DNA of 64,000 nucleotides from Spirochaetia bacterium (GCA_029975555.1 JARKOY010000173.1:62001-126000); one strand, 5' to 3'; positions 1 through 8,319 are shown, numbered from the stretch's first letter. Made by a program: numbers and translations. Notes: a model not told the origin generated them from the sequence alone.

Positions 1-16
1 GTCTTCCTTCCCTCAA

Positions 17-445
17 TCAAAGATCGATCGCCATCGGCATCTGCGCCGCATGCGGATGATTCGGACCGGCGTATACCTTCACATTCTTGAACAGCTTGCG
101 GCCGAGCGGCCCTTTGGGAAGCATGCCGCGGATCGCTATCTCCATGGGAGAAACGGGATTTCGATCAATAAGCTCAGCAAAATTGAAGCCCTTGATGCCG
201 CCAGGGAACCCCGTGTGGTGGTAATACATCTTATTCTGGCGTTTTCGGCCAGTCACCACGACCTTATCGGCGTTGACCACGATGACGTAATCCCCTGTCT
301 CCTGACTCGGGGTGAATGTCGGCTTATTCTTGCCCCTTAAGATCGACGCGACCTTGGCCGCAACACGGCCGAGAGGCTTGCCGGCAGCGTCGATGATGTA
401 CCATTTGCGCTCAGCCGTCGCAGGAGTTACAAATACAGTCTTCAT
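17..445 (-). CDS. rplM: 50S ribosomal protein L13
   Basis: A 142-residue protein with the L13 signature throughout: an N-terminal W-Y-I-I-D-A strand, the G-R-x-A segment near residue 27, the G-D-Y-V-I-V-V-N core and the YYHHTGFPGG turn near residue 75. L13 is an early-assembling large-subunit protein bound to 23S rRNA. The length is normal for the family. The ATG is preceded by GGTGAAGG. The 16 bases left in the window after the stop contain a purine-rich stretch on this strand that would suit a ribosome binding site for rpsI (S9), the usual next gene, but S9 itself lies outside the window. A strong promoter sits about 50 bases upstream. Confidence 0.97.
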   Translation of the reverse strand: MKTVFVTPATAERKWYIIDAAGKPLGRVAAKVASILRGKNKPTFTPSQETGDYVIVVNADKVVVTGRKRQNKMYYHHTGFPGGIKGFNFAELIDRNPVSPMEIAIRGMLPKGPLGRKLFKNVKVYAGPNHPHAAQMPMAIDL

Positions 446-493
446 GTATGTATACCTTCACCTTATTGTGGAGTATTCAAAAAATGCGCGTGC

Positions 494-522
494 ATATTCC
501 CACAGATTGGGAAATCTGTCAA
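494..522 (-). promoter_or_regulatory. Promoter of rplM with a dyad in the spacer
   Basis: On the minus strand TTGACA (517-522) is followed after 17 bases by GAATAT (494-499). The spacer holds a perfect 7-base inverted repeat, ACAGATT/AATCTGT (502-508 and 513-519, 4-base centre), exactly where a repressor would block RNA polymerase. No regulator is known to me for this site. Confidence 0.6.
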
Positions 523-544
523 GCATCTCTATATGATATGCAGG

Positions 545-796
545 TTAGTCCTTCTTTTCCTCATTTCCTTCTTGCCCATTTTCCGATTTTTCTTTTTCCT
601 CTTCTTTCTTCTCTTCAATTTTGTCTTTTATGTCCGCAATGCCGATGAATACTGCCAGAGCACCGATTAACACAGCGAGAACAGGGAGCGCGCCGCGGAG
701 AAAGGCGAGGACATCATTCCACCAACCCAGAATTCCAGGCAGCACCATGAGCACCGCCACGATGATAAGTCCAATACCAACCAGCAACGCAGTCAT
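545..796 (-). CDS. Small two-segment membrane protein with a charged tail
   Basis: An 83-residue protein. Residues 1-22 (MTALLVGIGLIIV and on) and about 31-54 are hydrophobic enough to be membrane helices. The last 28 residues are almost entirely Lys and Glu with a few Asn, Gly and Gln, giving a soluble acidic/basic tail. I do not recognise a family. The start is the ATG at 794-796, because GGAG lies 7 bases upstream; the open frame continues further 5' but only as antisense to the neighbouring ribonuclease gene. It lies between rplM and a divergent exoribonuclease and may be its own unit. A phage-shock-like or envelope-stress role would be a guess. Confidence 0.65.
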   Translation of the reverse strand: MTALLVGIGLIIVAVLMVLPGILGWWNDVLAFLRGALPVLAVLIGALAVFIGIADIKDKIEEKKEEEKEKSENGQEGNEEKKD

Positions 797-911
797 TTCA
801 TTCTCCTTCGTTCGTATCAATTTTTTAGCGTTCGTCCCGAGCAGACGGATTCTTTGCGAATTCACTATACCATACGTGCCAGAGCTCCGCAACGATCTCC
901 GGTATGTGCCC

Positions 912-940
912 TTGCCTCTCGCTACCTTTAAAGCTATAAC
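912..940 (+). promoter_or_regulatory. Promoter of the RNB ribonuclease gene
   Basis: TTGCCT (912-917), a 17-base spacer, then TATAAC (935-940). The expected transcription start falls at about 947, which is the first base of the ATG, so the mRNA would be leaderless. Confidence 0.6.
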
Positions 941-946
941 CAAGGC

Positions 947-2884
947 ATGGTCCCGCTTCATTCCCTGGTTATGTACAAAACGAAACCGGCCATCGTGCTC
1001 TCCTGCGATGCCGACAGGATTTTGATCCGTGGGATCGAGGGAGAAGAGCGGCGCGTCAGGCCCAAGGACCTGATTCTTCTCGGGGCAGGCCCCATCAGCG
1101 CCTTTTCTGAGGGGCAGCCTTCGAATGAAGCGCTGGAGGCTCTCGCATTGCTCCAGGAAGAGCATCCTGAGGGGCTTGCGCTCATCGGCTGGAGAGAATT
1201 CGCAGACCTCGCGTGGGGCGACGCACAGGCTGAGCACATCGTTGCGGCGTGGCGCTCGCTTCTTGGCAATCCGGCAGTGGAAATTCTGGACGAGGGCATC
1301 CGGATCCGCAGCCGAGACGAGCATCAAAAATTGCTCGAAAGAGAGGAAAAAAAGAAAAAGGTCGCCGAGAGCAAGACGGCATTCATCGACGCATTCCGTC
1401 GCGCCTGGAAAAAGCGCGACCCCACGCTCATCGACAAAAATCCGTTGTTCCAGCCTTTTTTCGAGGAGCTTGCCAGGTGCGCGCGCGGCCTCAGCGAGGA
1501 AAGTCCACTCGCCCGAGAGCTCGGAATCAAAACGACGCCTCAGGCGATCCACGAAGCGCTTCTGGCAACGGGCTACTGGAACACCACCTTCAACCCATGG
1601 CCCGAACGCAACGGGTGCATCCTTTCCCCGCCTCCTGCGCCCGAGATCTTCGACGAGAGGTCTGAGCTTGAGCTGGAGAGGCTCGATCTGCGAGGGCTGT
1701 CTTCCTACGCCATCGACAACGCGTGGTCGAACGACCCCGACGACGCGATCTCCTTCGACGGAGAGAGGATATGGATTCACGTCGCCGACCCTGCATCGAT
1801 ACTCTTGCCGACCTCCAAACTCGACGACGAAGCGATGGCGAGGGGCTCCACGCTCTACCTGCCGGAGCGAACGATTCCGATGCTACACAGTTCGCTGGTG
1901 CAGGCCCTTGGCCTCGGACTTACCCCCGAATCTAAGGCGCTGTCCTTCGGCGTAAGGTTGAAGGAAGACGGCAGAATCGCTGATACCCTGATCGTCCCAA
2001 GCGTGGTGAAGGTCGAACGGCTCACCTATGAACAGGCCGACGCCATGCTTGAACGCGACCCCGTCCTGCAGAAACTGCAAGTCTTGGCTGAGATTCGGGC
2101 AGGCCTGCGACGCAGTCAGGGCGCCGTGGACATCGATTTTCCCGAAGTTGCAATCAGGGTCAAGGATGAGGAGCCGATCTTTTTACGCGTACCCCAGACG
2201 CGCTCGGCCCGCCTGGTGCAGGAGTTCATGATCCTTGCAGGCGAGGCCGCTGCGCGCTGGGCCTACGAACGGAAGCTCCCCTTTCCCTTTGCGTCGCAGG
2301 ATGCTCCTGTCTCTGCGAGCCTTGCGGGCTGTGGGCAGGGGCCATCCAAGAGTCTGGCGGAGAACTACGGCCGTCGCCGCGTCATGAAGGCCGCCATCAT
2401 AAGCACCTCCTGCGCCGCCCACGCAGGCCTTGGCTTGTCCTTCTATTCGCAGGTGACGAGTCCCCTGCGGCGCTATCAGGACCTCCTTGCTCACTACCAA
2501 ATCCACGCCATGCTCGCAAAAGAACGAGGGGCAATGCACTCTAGCTGTGCGACGGACCCGGCCGTCCCCCTCGATTCCGAGACTTTGAGCGCGCGCCTCT
2601 ACTGCTCAAGCCAACAAGCTGCGAAAAACCGCCAGGCAGAGAGAGATTCTCGCGTCCACTGGACGCTGGTCTACCTCGGCCGGCACAAGGACTGGAGAGG
2701 CCATGGGCTCGTGCTCGACGCTTCCTCCGAAAACGGCCAGATTTTCATCCCGGAATTCGGCTACGAAGTACAGATGCGCCTTCCGCGGGGAATAAAGCCA
2801 GACGAGACACTCATGCTCGCGCTCCGCCGCGCCTCGATTCCTGAACTATCCGCAAGCTTCGACATTGTGTCAAAAAACGATTAA
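947..2884 (+). CDS. RNB-domain 3'-5' exoribonuclease (RNase II/R family)
   Basis: A 645-residue protein. The RNB catalytic domain starts near residue 246 with DLRGLSSYAIDN. The acidic metal-binding cluster S-N-D-P-D-D-A-I-S lies at about 261-269, and the family's Y-S-Q-V-T-S-P-L-R-R-Y-Q-D motif at about 500-512. The N-terminal 200 residues are divergent and include a lysine-rich helix near 130-140. The protein would degrade RNA processively from the 3' end in the cytoplasm. I chose ATG 947 over ATG 971 because the promoter's predicted +1 coincides with 947 and because residues 6-15 (SLVMYKTKPA) look like the usual start of this subgroup, from memory. There is no Shine-Dalgarno at either ATG. 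It is shorter than E. coli RNase R and lacks an obvious cold-shock-domain signature. Confidence 0.85.
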   Translation: MVPLHSLVMYKTKPAIVLSCDADRILIRGIEGEERRVRPKDLILLGAGPISAFSEGQPSNEALEALALLQEEHPEGLALIGWREFADLAWGDAQAEHIVAAWRSLLGNPAVEILDEGIRIRSRDEHQKLLEREEKKKKVAESKTAFIDAFRRAWKKRDPTLIDKNPLFQPFFEELARCARGLSEESPLARELGIKTTPQAIHEALLATGYWNTTFNPWPERNGCILSPPPAPEIFDERSELELERLDLRGLSSYAIDNAWSNDPDDAISFDGERIWIHVADPASILLPTSKLDDEAMARGSTLYLPERTIPMLHSSLVQALGLGLTPESKALSFGVRLKEDGRIADTLIVPSVVKVERLTYEQADAMLERDPVLQKLQVLAEIRAGLRRSQGAVDIDFPEVAIRVKDEEPIFLRVPQTRSARLVQEFMILAGEAAARWAYERKLPFPFASQDAPVSASLAGCGQGPSKSLAENYGRRRVMKAAIISTSCAAHAGLGLSFYSQVTSPLRRYQDLLAHYQIHAMLAKERGAMHSSCATDPAVPLDSETLSARLYCSSQQAAKNRQAERDSRVHWTLVYLGRHKDWRGHGLVLDASSENGQIFIPEFGYEVQMRLPRGIKPDETLMLALRRASIPELSASFDIVSKND

Positions 2885-2921
2885 TTTGCGGGCTTCGCCT
2901 CTCTTTCCAGACGCTCTCTCC

Positions 2922-2950
2922 TTGACCAAGGAATAGTATCGATATAGCTT
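2922..2950 (+). promoter_or_regulatory. Promoter of the cyclase-like gene
   Basis: TTGACC (2922-2927), 17 bases, TAGCTT (2945-2950). The -10 is weak. The ATG at 2959 follows 8 bases later with no Shine-Dalgarno, which suggests a leaderless or nearly leaderless transcript. Confidence 0.45.
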
Positions 2951-2958
2951 TAATTTAC

Positions 2959-4956
2959 ATGTCGTCTGAAGAAATTCGGCTTTGTGCAATCATGCATGCG
3001 GAGATCGCCAACCCAGATACACTTCTGTCGCGCGGCACGCAAGAGGCGCTCGCCGCCTTTGCCCAGTTCCGCGACGCTGTCCGCGCTGAAAGCGAAGCCA
3101 AGGGCGGCAGATTTCTCGAGTCGCTGCGCGGAGAAGCCATCGCCATCTTCGACACATCGTCTTCCGCCATCAACGCCGCCATCGAGATTCAAAAGAAAAT
3201 AGCCCGACATCTTCAGGCGAAAATAGGCATCAACGTAGGAGAAATCCTCTTCACCCAACATGGCGCGATCGGAAGCGCGGCAGACATTGCGGAAGAGCTG
3301 GTGCGCGCGGTGCCTTCCGGAGGAATCTGCGTATCGAGCACTGCCCTGCACGCATCCCCCTCGATTCAGGGCAGGACAGTCCCCGTGCGGCTTGAATTGC
3401 CCAACGGAGGAAACATAGAAGCGTTCCGCATCGAAGCGTCGGATGCGCCAGAGGCACAGCAGTCCGAAGCCGCCCCGGCGGCAGGGCTGGCTTCAGAAAA
3501 AAATACGGCGTGTGAACACGGAGCCACGCCTGGCCCTTCGTCTTCCAGCGATGCCCCCGCAGGCGCCCCTCCCCCAGTCGAAGTCATAAGGCGCCAAATA
3601 TTCGAGGAAATAAAAAAGACGGGCAGACGCCCATCGGCGGACGAGGCGTGGAAAGCGTTCGGCAACTACGGCCAGGACGCCTGGGATGTCATCTCACGCC
3701 TCACCGAAGCAGGCGTCATCCGCGATACAAATCACAGAAGACACGCGAGACATGAGCACAGGCACGACGAGGTGGCCGCCCACATCGAAGAGGCAATCTC
3801 CCAAAAAATCTCGGCCAGATTCTCCGAGGGCTTTGCTGCGTACAAGGAGGAGCTCTCCAAGACCGCCGAGAAACTCAGCGCATCGATTATCCCTTCGATC
3901 TTCTCCTTCCTGGGAATCAATGGCCTCCTCTGGTACATCAATGTCACGTATGCACAAGAAACCCCATGGGCCGCTCCCGTCACCGCGATGTGGTTTTTCG
4001 GCATGCTGCGTGGCTTTGCACAGGCAGCCCAGTCGCGCCGCATGGCCCGCGAGGCGGCAGGCATCGCCACCCTCGACGCAGACCAGCTGAAAGAGTACAA
4101 GGCCATCAACAAAGAGCGAACAAAGTTCCTGAGCCGCTTTTTCAGCTTTTTCAGCGTCTCTTCGCTCTTGCTCTTCATCAATCTCTTCTTCTCGCCGCAG
4201 TCGCCGTGGTTTCTCGTTCCTGTCGGTTTTCTGGGAGTGAACCTTCTGGCGCGCTCGATCGAGTACAGGGTGAAGATGCCTTCCAGGATCAGGCGCTTCT
4301 TCCATGCCCTTGGACCGTCCATGGGACGAGTTTCAGACACTTCATCGACGGCTGGCGTACATGCTGCGAATACTGTCCCCTTGGGAGCCTACGCCGACAT
4401 TTACGCCCAGGCGGCGAAAGACGCAGAATCCTGCCTCGATGCATTCAAGAAAATCAGCCCAGACGAGATGCCAGAGGCTGAAAAATCGGTGAAGGCAGGC
4501 ATGGACCAGATTCTGCTTTTGGCATCGACGCTCAACGAGCTGGACGGGCTCATCGCAACCATGCCGATCAAGGAACTCGAAAAAGATCGCGCGGCAATCG
4601 AAGTCAAACGACAGAGCGCCTCCCCCACACTCTCGGCCGAGTACGATAAGAATATCGCCGAGATCGACGCGCAGCTGAAGGCCCACCATTCTCTTCTGGA
4701 ACGCAAAGAGGGCCTCGAACTCAAACTCCACTCGCTGTCGAATCAGTTCAGACAGCTCGCCCTCGACCTCGCCTCCGCGCACGCCGCCGACGCCCAGGCA
4801 AAACTCGACCAACGGCACGCCGCCCTCGAAAAACTCAGCAAGAAGGCAGAGGAAATACGTCTCACCATCGAAGACATGCACACGGGGAGCGACGACTGGC
4901 TTTCGACGGAAATAGAAAAACTTTCCCGGAACCAGGTCTCACAGAACGGAGCATAA
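2959..4956 (+). CDS. Degenerate class III cyclase-like domain, tandem 2TM-like segments and coiled coil
   Basis: A 665-residue protein of unusual layout. Residues 1 to about 140 follow the nucleotide-cyclase fold: a GGRFLESLRGEAIAIF strand pair, an A-x-x-A-A-x-x-I-Q-K helix, a K-I-G-I-N-V-G-E-I strand and a G-G-I-C-V-S-S end. Both metal-binding Asp positions look replaced by Glu (H-A-E-I and G-E-A-I-A), so ordinary cyclase activity is doubtful. A low-complexity linker follows to about residue 205. A helical, winged-helix-like segment runs to about 250. Then come two similar hairpin membrane units, near residues 312-355 and 393-437, each like a 2TM domain. The last 180 residues are helical and rich in Glu, Lys and Ala, typical of a coiled coil. 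It could be a membrane-tethered sensor or scaffold; function unknown. Confidence 0.75.
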   Translation: MSSEEIRLCAIMHAEIANPDTLLSRGTQEALAAFAQFRDAVRAESEAKGGRFLESLRGEAIAIFDTSSSAINAAIEIQKKIARHLQAKIGINVGEILFTQHGAIGSAADIAEELVRAVPSGGICVSSTALHASPSIQGRTVPVRLELPNGGNIEAFRIEASDAPEAQQSEAAPAAGLASEKNTACEHGATPGPSSSSDAPAGAPPPVEVIRRQIFEEIKKTGRRPSADEAWKAFGNYGQDAWDVISRLTEAGVIRDTNHRRHARHEHRHDEVAAHIEEAISQKISARFSEGFAAYKEELSKTAEKLSASIIPSIFSFLGINGLLWYINVTYAQETPWAAPVTAMWFFGMLRGFAQAAQSRRMAREAAGIATLDADQLKEYKAINKERTKFLSRFFSFFSVSSLLLFINLFFSPQSPWFLVPVGFLGVNLLARSIEYRVKMPSRIRRFFHALGPSMGRVSDTSSTAGVHAANTVPLGAYADIYAQAAKDAESCLDAFKKISPDEMPEAEKSVKAGMDQILLLASTLNELDGLIATMPIKELEKDRAAIEVKRQSASPTLSAEYDKNIAEIDAQLKAHHSLLERKEGLELKLHSLSNQFRQLALDLASAHAADAQAKLDQRHAALEKLSKKAEEIRLTIEDMHTGSDDWLSTEIEKLSRNQVSQNGA

Positions 4957-4993
4957 GCAGGTATGATCCGCTGCGGATGAAGCCGTCTCATGA

Positions 4994-5860
4994 CTATTTT
5001 ATTGCGCCTGCGACCATTCCCTTGACGATATATTTCTGGGCGAAGAGAAAAAAGATGATCACGGGGACCATCGCCATCAAAATCGCAGTCAGAATCAAAT
5101 CCCACTGCTTCACGAAGGCTCCCGCAAAATTCGACACCGCCAGCGGGATGGTCATGACGTCGTTGCCCTTGCCGAGCACGAGGAGTGGCAGAAGGTAGTC
5201 GTTCCATATCCAGATGCCGTTCAGCACGAGCACCGTGGCCTGAATCGGCTTCAGGATGGGGAAAATGATCTTGAAGAATATCTGGTGCCTGTGGCACCCG
5301 TCGATCGTCGCAGCCTCTTCGAGCTCCAGAGGAACGCTCTTTATAAAGCCGTGGAACATGAAGATCGACAGGGGGGCCCCAAAGCCGATGTAGCTCAGGA
5401 TGATCCCCTGATACGTGCGAAGAAGCCTCACTCCCGTCGCCATCGTCACGGTGCGGAACCAGGACAGAAGGGGGAACATGACGATCTGAAAAGGAATCAC
5501 CATCGAGGCCACGAAGATGAAAAAAATGACCGAAGAGGTCTTCGTCTTCGTGCGCACGAGGGCCCATCCTGCCATCGCTGAGAACAGATTGATGAGGACA
5601 AGAGAAATCACCGTGATGATCACGCTCGAAAGCAACGAGCTCGGATAGCGCACCGATTCGCTCGTCCAGATTTTGACGATGTTGTCGATGATGTTGCCCC
5701 ACCGACTCGGCAACGCGAGCGGATACTGCGTCACCTCGAAGGATGTTTTGGCAGAATTGATGAACACGAGGAGGAAGGGAAACAGAAAAAGAAGGAAAAG
5801 CACTGCCGTGACGATCTCCGCAACGATCGAACCGGGTCTTCTTGGGTGGATGCCCTTCAT
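4994..5860 (-). CDS. Carbohydrate ABC transporter permease, MalG type
   Basis: A 288-residue inner-membrane protein with about six hydrophobic segments. It carries the EAA loop of ABC importers near residue 190 (ELEEAATIDGCHRHQIFFK), which contacts the ATPase subunit. The Asp-Gly and the following aromatic/Pro pattern fit the CUT1 sugar family. Its ATG overlaps the stop of the upstream permease by four bases (ATGA), so the two are translationally coupled. It is the last gene of the binding protein, MalF-type, MalG-type cluster. No ATPase is encoded nearby; CUT1 importers often share one MsmK-type ATPase from elsewhere in the genome. The sugar is not identifiable from sequence. Confidence 0.9.
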   Translation of the reverse strand: MKGIHPRRPGSIVAEIVTAVLFLLFLFPFLLVFINSAKTSFEVTQYPLALPSRWGNIIDNIVKIWTSESVRYPSSLLSSVIITVISLVLINLFSAMAGWALVRTKTKTSSVIFFIFVASMVIPFQIVMFPLLSWFRTVTMATGVRLLRTYQGIILSYIGFGAPLSIFMFHGFIKSVPLELEEAATIDGCHRHQIFFKIIFPILKPIQATVLVLNGIWIWNDYLLPLLVLGKGNDVMTIPLAVSNFAGAFVKQWDLILTAILMAMVPVIIFFLFAQKYIVKGMVAGAIK

Positions 5861-6777
5861 AGTTCGATCTCCCTTCTCTTGTTCACGTAGACCTGGATGA
5901 TCGAAATGATCGCCAGCACTAGGAAGAACACGAAGGCTCTCGCCTGCGCTTCAGAGAGCTTGTTCGAGATGAAGGCCGTATTGTAGATATTCAGCGCGAG
6001 CAACTCCGTACCCAGAATGGGCTTGCCCATCAGCATGGTCGAAGGACCTCCGCTCGTGAGGGAGACGTTGACATCGAACTGCTTGAACGAGTTGACGAGC
6101 GTCAGAAACATGGTCACGGTGAAGGCCTGTGCGCACAGCGGGATGGTGATCGACTTCAGCCTGATCCATTGACTCGCGCCGTCGATCTTGGCAGCCTCGA
6201 TCAGTTCCTGCGGAATGTTCTCGATCGCCGCGACGTAGATCATCATGATGTATCCCGCATACTGCCATGTGCCGACGATGACCATCGCCGCGAGCGCCGA
6301 CGTGTTCTTGCTCAGCAAAAGCTTGTCAGGGTCGGCCAAAAAACCGAGGCCAGGTATCAGCGTGCCCAGCGAAGGGACGGCGTTGTTGAAGATAAATTGC
6401 CAGATATACCCGAGGATGATTCCGCCGATGAGGTTGGGCACGAAAAAGCCCACGCGGTAGACGTTCTTGAACCTGAGATTGCCCGTCACGAGGAGGGCGA
6501 GCGCGAATGCGACCACATTGATCGCGACCATGTTCAGAATCGTATACACAAACGTGATCCCGAAAGAATAAAGAAATGCAGGATCTCTCAGACTATCGAC
6601 AAAATTCTTGAGCCCCACAAAGCGCAGGGCGTTATCGGCCCGCGCTGAAGATGTCCAATTCGTAAATGCATAATAGGATCCCAAAAAGAAGGGGATTACC
6701 ATGACCATGATGAAGGCGAAGAGCGCTGGTGCCAGAAAAATCCAGAAAACAAGGGTAGATTCAGCCTTTTTCGTCAT
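5857..6777 (-). CDS. Carbohydrate ABC transporter permease, MalF type
   Basis: A 306-residue membrane protein with an N-terminal hydrophobic helix (VFWIFLAPALFAF), a further five or so segments, and the EAA loop QELIEAAKIDGASQWIRLK near residue 200. It pairs with the MalG-type permease to form the translocation pore of a CUT1 sugar importer. The start is the ATG at 6775-6777 because GGAG lies 6 bases upstream; the frame is open 11 codons further but without a ribosome site. A strong hairpin with a U-run separates it from the binding-protein gene and probably lowers permease expression relative to binding protein. Confidence 0.9.
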   Translation of the reverse strand: MTKKAESTLVFWIFLAPALFAFIMVMVIPFFLGSYYAFTNWTSSARADNALRFVGLKNFVDSLRDPAFLYSFGITFVYTILNMVAINVVAFALALLVTGNLRFKNVYRVGFFVPNLIGGIILGYIWQFIFNNAVPSLGTLIPGLGFLADPDKLLLSKNTSALAAMVIVGTWQYAGYIMMIYVAAIENIPQELIEAAKIDGASQWIRLKSITIPLCAQAFTVTMFLTLVNSFKQFDVNVSLTSGGPSTMLMGKPILGTELLALNIYNTAFISNKLSEAQARAFVFFLVLAIISIIQVYVNKRREIEL

Positions 6778-6813
6778 ACCCGCTCCTTTTCCCAGCCTGA
6801 GAAGAAACAATAA

Positions 6814-6858
6814 AAAGCTGGGCCGCCTGCATTCTATCGTAGCTGGTGCAGGCGGCCC
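6814..6858 (-). terminator. Intra-operon terminator/attenuator after the sugar-binding protein gene
   Basis: A perfect 12-base-pair stem, GGGCCGCCTGCA (6820-6831) against TGCAGGCGGCCC (6847-6858), with a 15-base loop. On the minus strand it is followed by AGC and TTTTT. It lies between the binding-protein stop and the MalF-type start and fits partial termination, the usual way binding protein is made in excess. Confidence 0.8.
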
Positions 6859-6918
6859 TCATCAAGCGGCGATCGGAACTTTCACGGACTTCACCACAGT
6901 GGATTGCACAGCGCCGGC

Positions 6919-8151
6919 TTATTTCTGTGCGTTGTCCTTGAATGCCTTCGTCATGAGCTCGACGAACTGGGCCTTAGAAATCTTGCCTGCCGCAAACTGG
7001 TTGTAAATCGGCGTGAGCACCTTGTCCCTGAAGTCGCCGGAAAAATAGTACTGGTTCCAGCTGTACACCTTGCCGGCCGCGGCCCACTCCTGGACCGACT
7101 TCGAGAGCTGCCCATCGGGGTTGAGATTGACGCCCGAGAAAGCTGGGATCATCCCCGCCTCCTTCACCATGTACTGGTTCCCCTCGGGGGTGGTCACGAG
7201 GTCATTCAAAAACTTCTTCGCAAGCGCAACATTCTTCGATTCCTTGTTGATGGCATAGAACGATGGAGCCGCGACGAAGATGCCGTCGGTGACCTTCTTC
7301 ATCGAGCCATGGGGGGCGAAGCCCATCTTGAAGGTGGCGTTCGCCGCTTTCAGGTTGGGGTCGACCCAGTTGCCCTGGTGCAGAAAGACGGTCTTTCCTG
7401 TGGCGAAAGCGCCGACCTGGGCATCATAGTTCCCCGTGAGCAAGATCGTCTTGTCCGCATACTTGAAGAGCAGCTCGACCCAGTCTGCATATTCCTGCAG
7501 GCGCTGTGCGTCGACCTTCCCTGCGAGCAGATCGTTCGTGACGGAGAGGTCCCCATAGGGCAGACCATTGGAGAGCAGAGAATTGAAGTTGTGGTGTGCA
7601 GTGACCCAGCCCATCTCCACCGAAGCGGCCATCGAGACCACCGCATTGATACCCAGCTTGTCCTTCATCGAATCGAGCTTCTCGAAAGCCTTCTTGTATG
7701 CGTCGTAGCTGGTGAGCGTCTTGGGATCGATGCCGGCCTTGGCGAGCAGGTCTGCATTGTAGGCCATTCCCCAGCCTTCGACCGCGACGGGGAAGCCATA
7801 CACTTTGCCGTTGTATTTGAACGCCACCGAAGTCTTCGAGACCCATGGCTCCTTCGAAAGGTCGAGGATGAGGCCTTCCCACTCCTTGTAGGACTCAAGC
7901 CCATCGAAGGCGAAGATGTCGGGCATGTCGCCAGCCGCATAGTCGGCCTTGAGCTGAGGCCCCATGCCTCCGGATGTACCACCGATAGACTTGACCACGA
8001 CCGTGACGCCGTTCTTCTGTCCCCAGGCCGCAGCATAGGCCTTGAGCTGGGCATCAATTTCAGGCTTGTTCTGCATCAGGGTGAGTTTCCCCGCACCAAA
8101 AGCTGCCGACACCGTCAGCAGTACCATGAATACCAATGCAATTCGCTTCAT
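6919..8151 (-). CDS. Carbohydrate ABC transporter substrate-binding protein (family 1)
   Basis: A 410-residue protein with a classical signal peptide: MKR, a hydrophobic stretch to about residue 18 and a likely cut near S-A-A-F-G-A. There is no lipobox cysteine. The mature part has the two-lobe family 1 pattern (for example DIFAFDGLESYKEW and the GAFATGKTVFLHQGNW strand-turn). It captures a sugar outside the inner membrane and delivers it to the downstream permeases. Translation starts at the ATG 8149-8151 after GAGGAGG. Transcription starts at a strong promoter overlapped by a LacI-type operator, so the operon is probably induced by its substrate. Confidence 0.92.
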   Translation of the reverse strand: MKRIALVFMVLLTVSAAFGAGKLTLMQNKPEIDAQLKAYAAAWGQKNGVTVVVKSIGGTSGGMGPQLKADYAAGDMPDIFAFDGLESYKEWEGLILDLSKEPWVSKTSVAFKYNGKVYGFPVAVEGWGMAYNADLLAKAGIDPKTLTSYDAYKKAFEKLDSMKDKLGINAVVSMAASVEMGWVTAHHNFNSLLSNGLPYGDLSVTNDLLAGKVDAQRLQEYADWVELLFKYADKTILLTGNYDAQVGAFATGKTVFLHQGNWVDPNLKAANATFKMGFAPHGSMKKVTDGIFVAAPSFYAINKESKNVALAKKFLNDLVTTPEGNQYMVKEAGMIPAFSGVNLNPDGQLSKSVQEWAAAGKVYSWNQYYFSGDFRDKVLTPIYNQFAAGKISKAQFVELMTKAFKDNAQK

Positions 8152-8173
8152 ACTGGATACCTCCTCAAATGCT

Positions 8174-8216
8174 TAACCGGTTTAATTATGGTAGCACAAA
8201 ATGCCGTATTGTCAAG
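8174..8216 (-). promoter_or_regulatory. Promoter and LacI-family operator of the sugar ABC operon
   Basis: On the minus strand a consensus TTGACA (8211-8216) is followed after 16 bases by TACCAT (8189-8194). Just downstream, across the expected start of transcription, lies TTAAACCGGTTAA (8174-8186). Its core AACCGGTT is a perfect palindrome centred on CG, the hallmark of LacI/GalR-family operators. A LacI-family gene is present at 23250-24278, but linkage to this site is only an inference. Confidence 0.7.
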
Positions 8217-8245
8217 GACTGAATGAAAAGAATGGTTTTGGGGTA

Positions 8246-8319
8246 TGGCCCAGGCGCGAGTCGAACGCGCGACCTGCTGCTTAGGAGGCAGCCGCTCTAT
8301 CCTACTGAGCTACTGGGTC
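8246..8319 (-). tRNA. tRNA-Arg (anticodon CCU)
   Basis: A full cloverleaf can be drawn. The acceptor is GACCCAG/CTGGGCC and the D arm GCTC/GAGC. The anticodon stem is GCTGC/GCAGC with loop CTCCTAA (anticodon CCT), and the T arm is GCGCG/CGCGC with loop TTCGACT. The discriminator is A, and CCA is not encoded. Position 2-71 is an A-C mismatch where most relatives would have G-C. It reads AGG codons. A TTGACA promoter lies immediately upstream. Confidence 0.93.

Noticed and set aside
797-1780. Minus-strand open frame extending the 83-residue protein to over 400 residues
   Set aside because: It is antisense to the RNB gene, has no protein-like pattern, and the good ribosome site is at 796.
6904-8226. 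Plus-strand 440-codon frame opposite the sugar-binding protein
   Set aside because: A shadow of high-GC codon use; no ribosome site or domain pattern, and the opposite strand encodes a clear binding protein with signal peptide and promoter.
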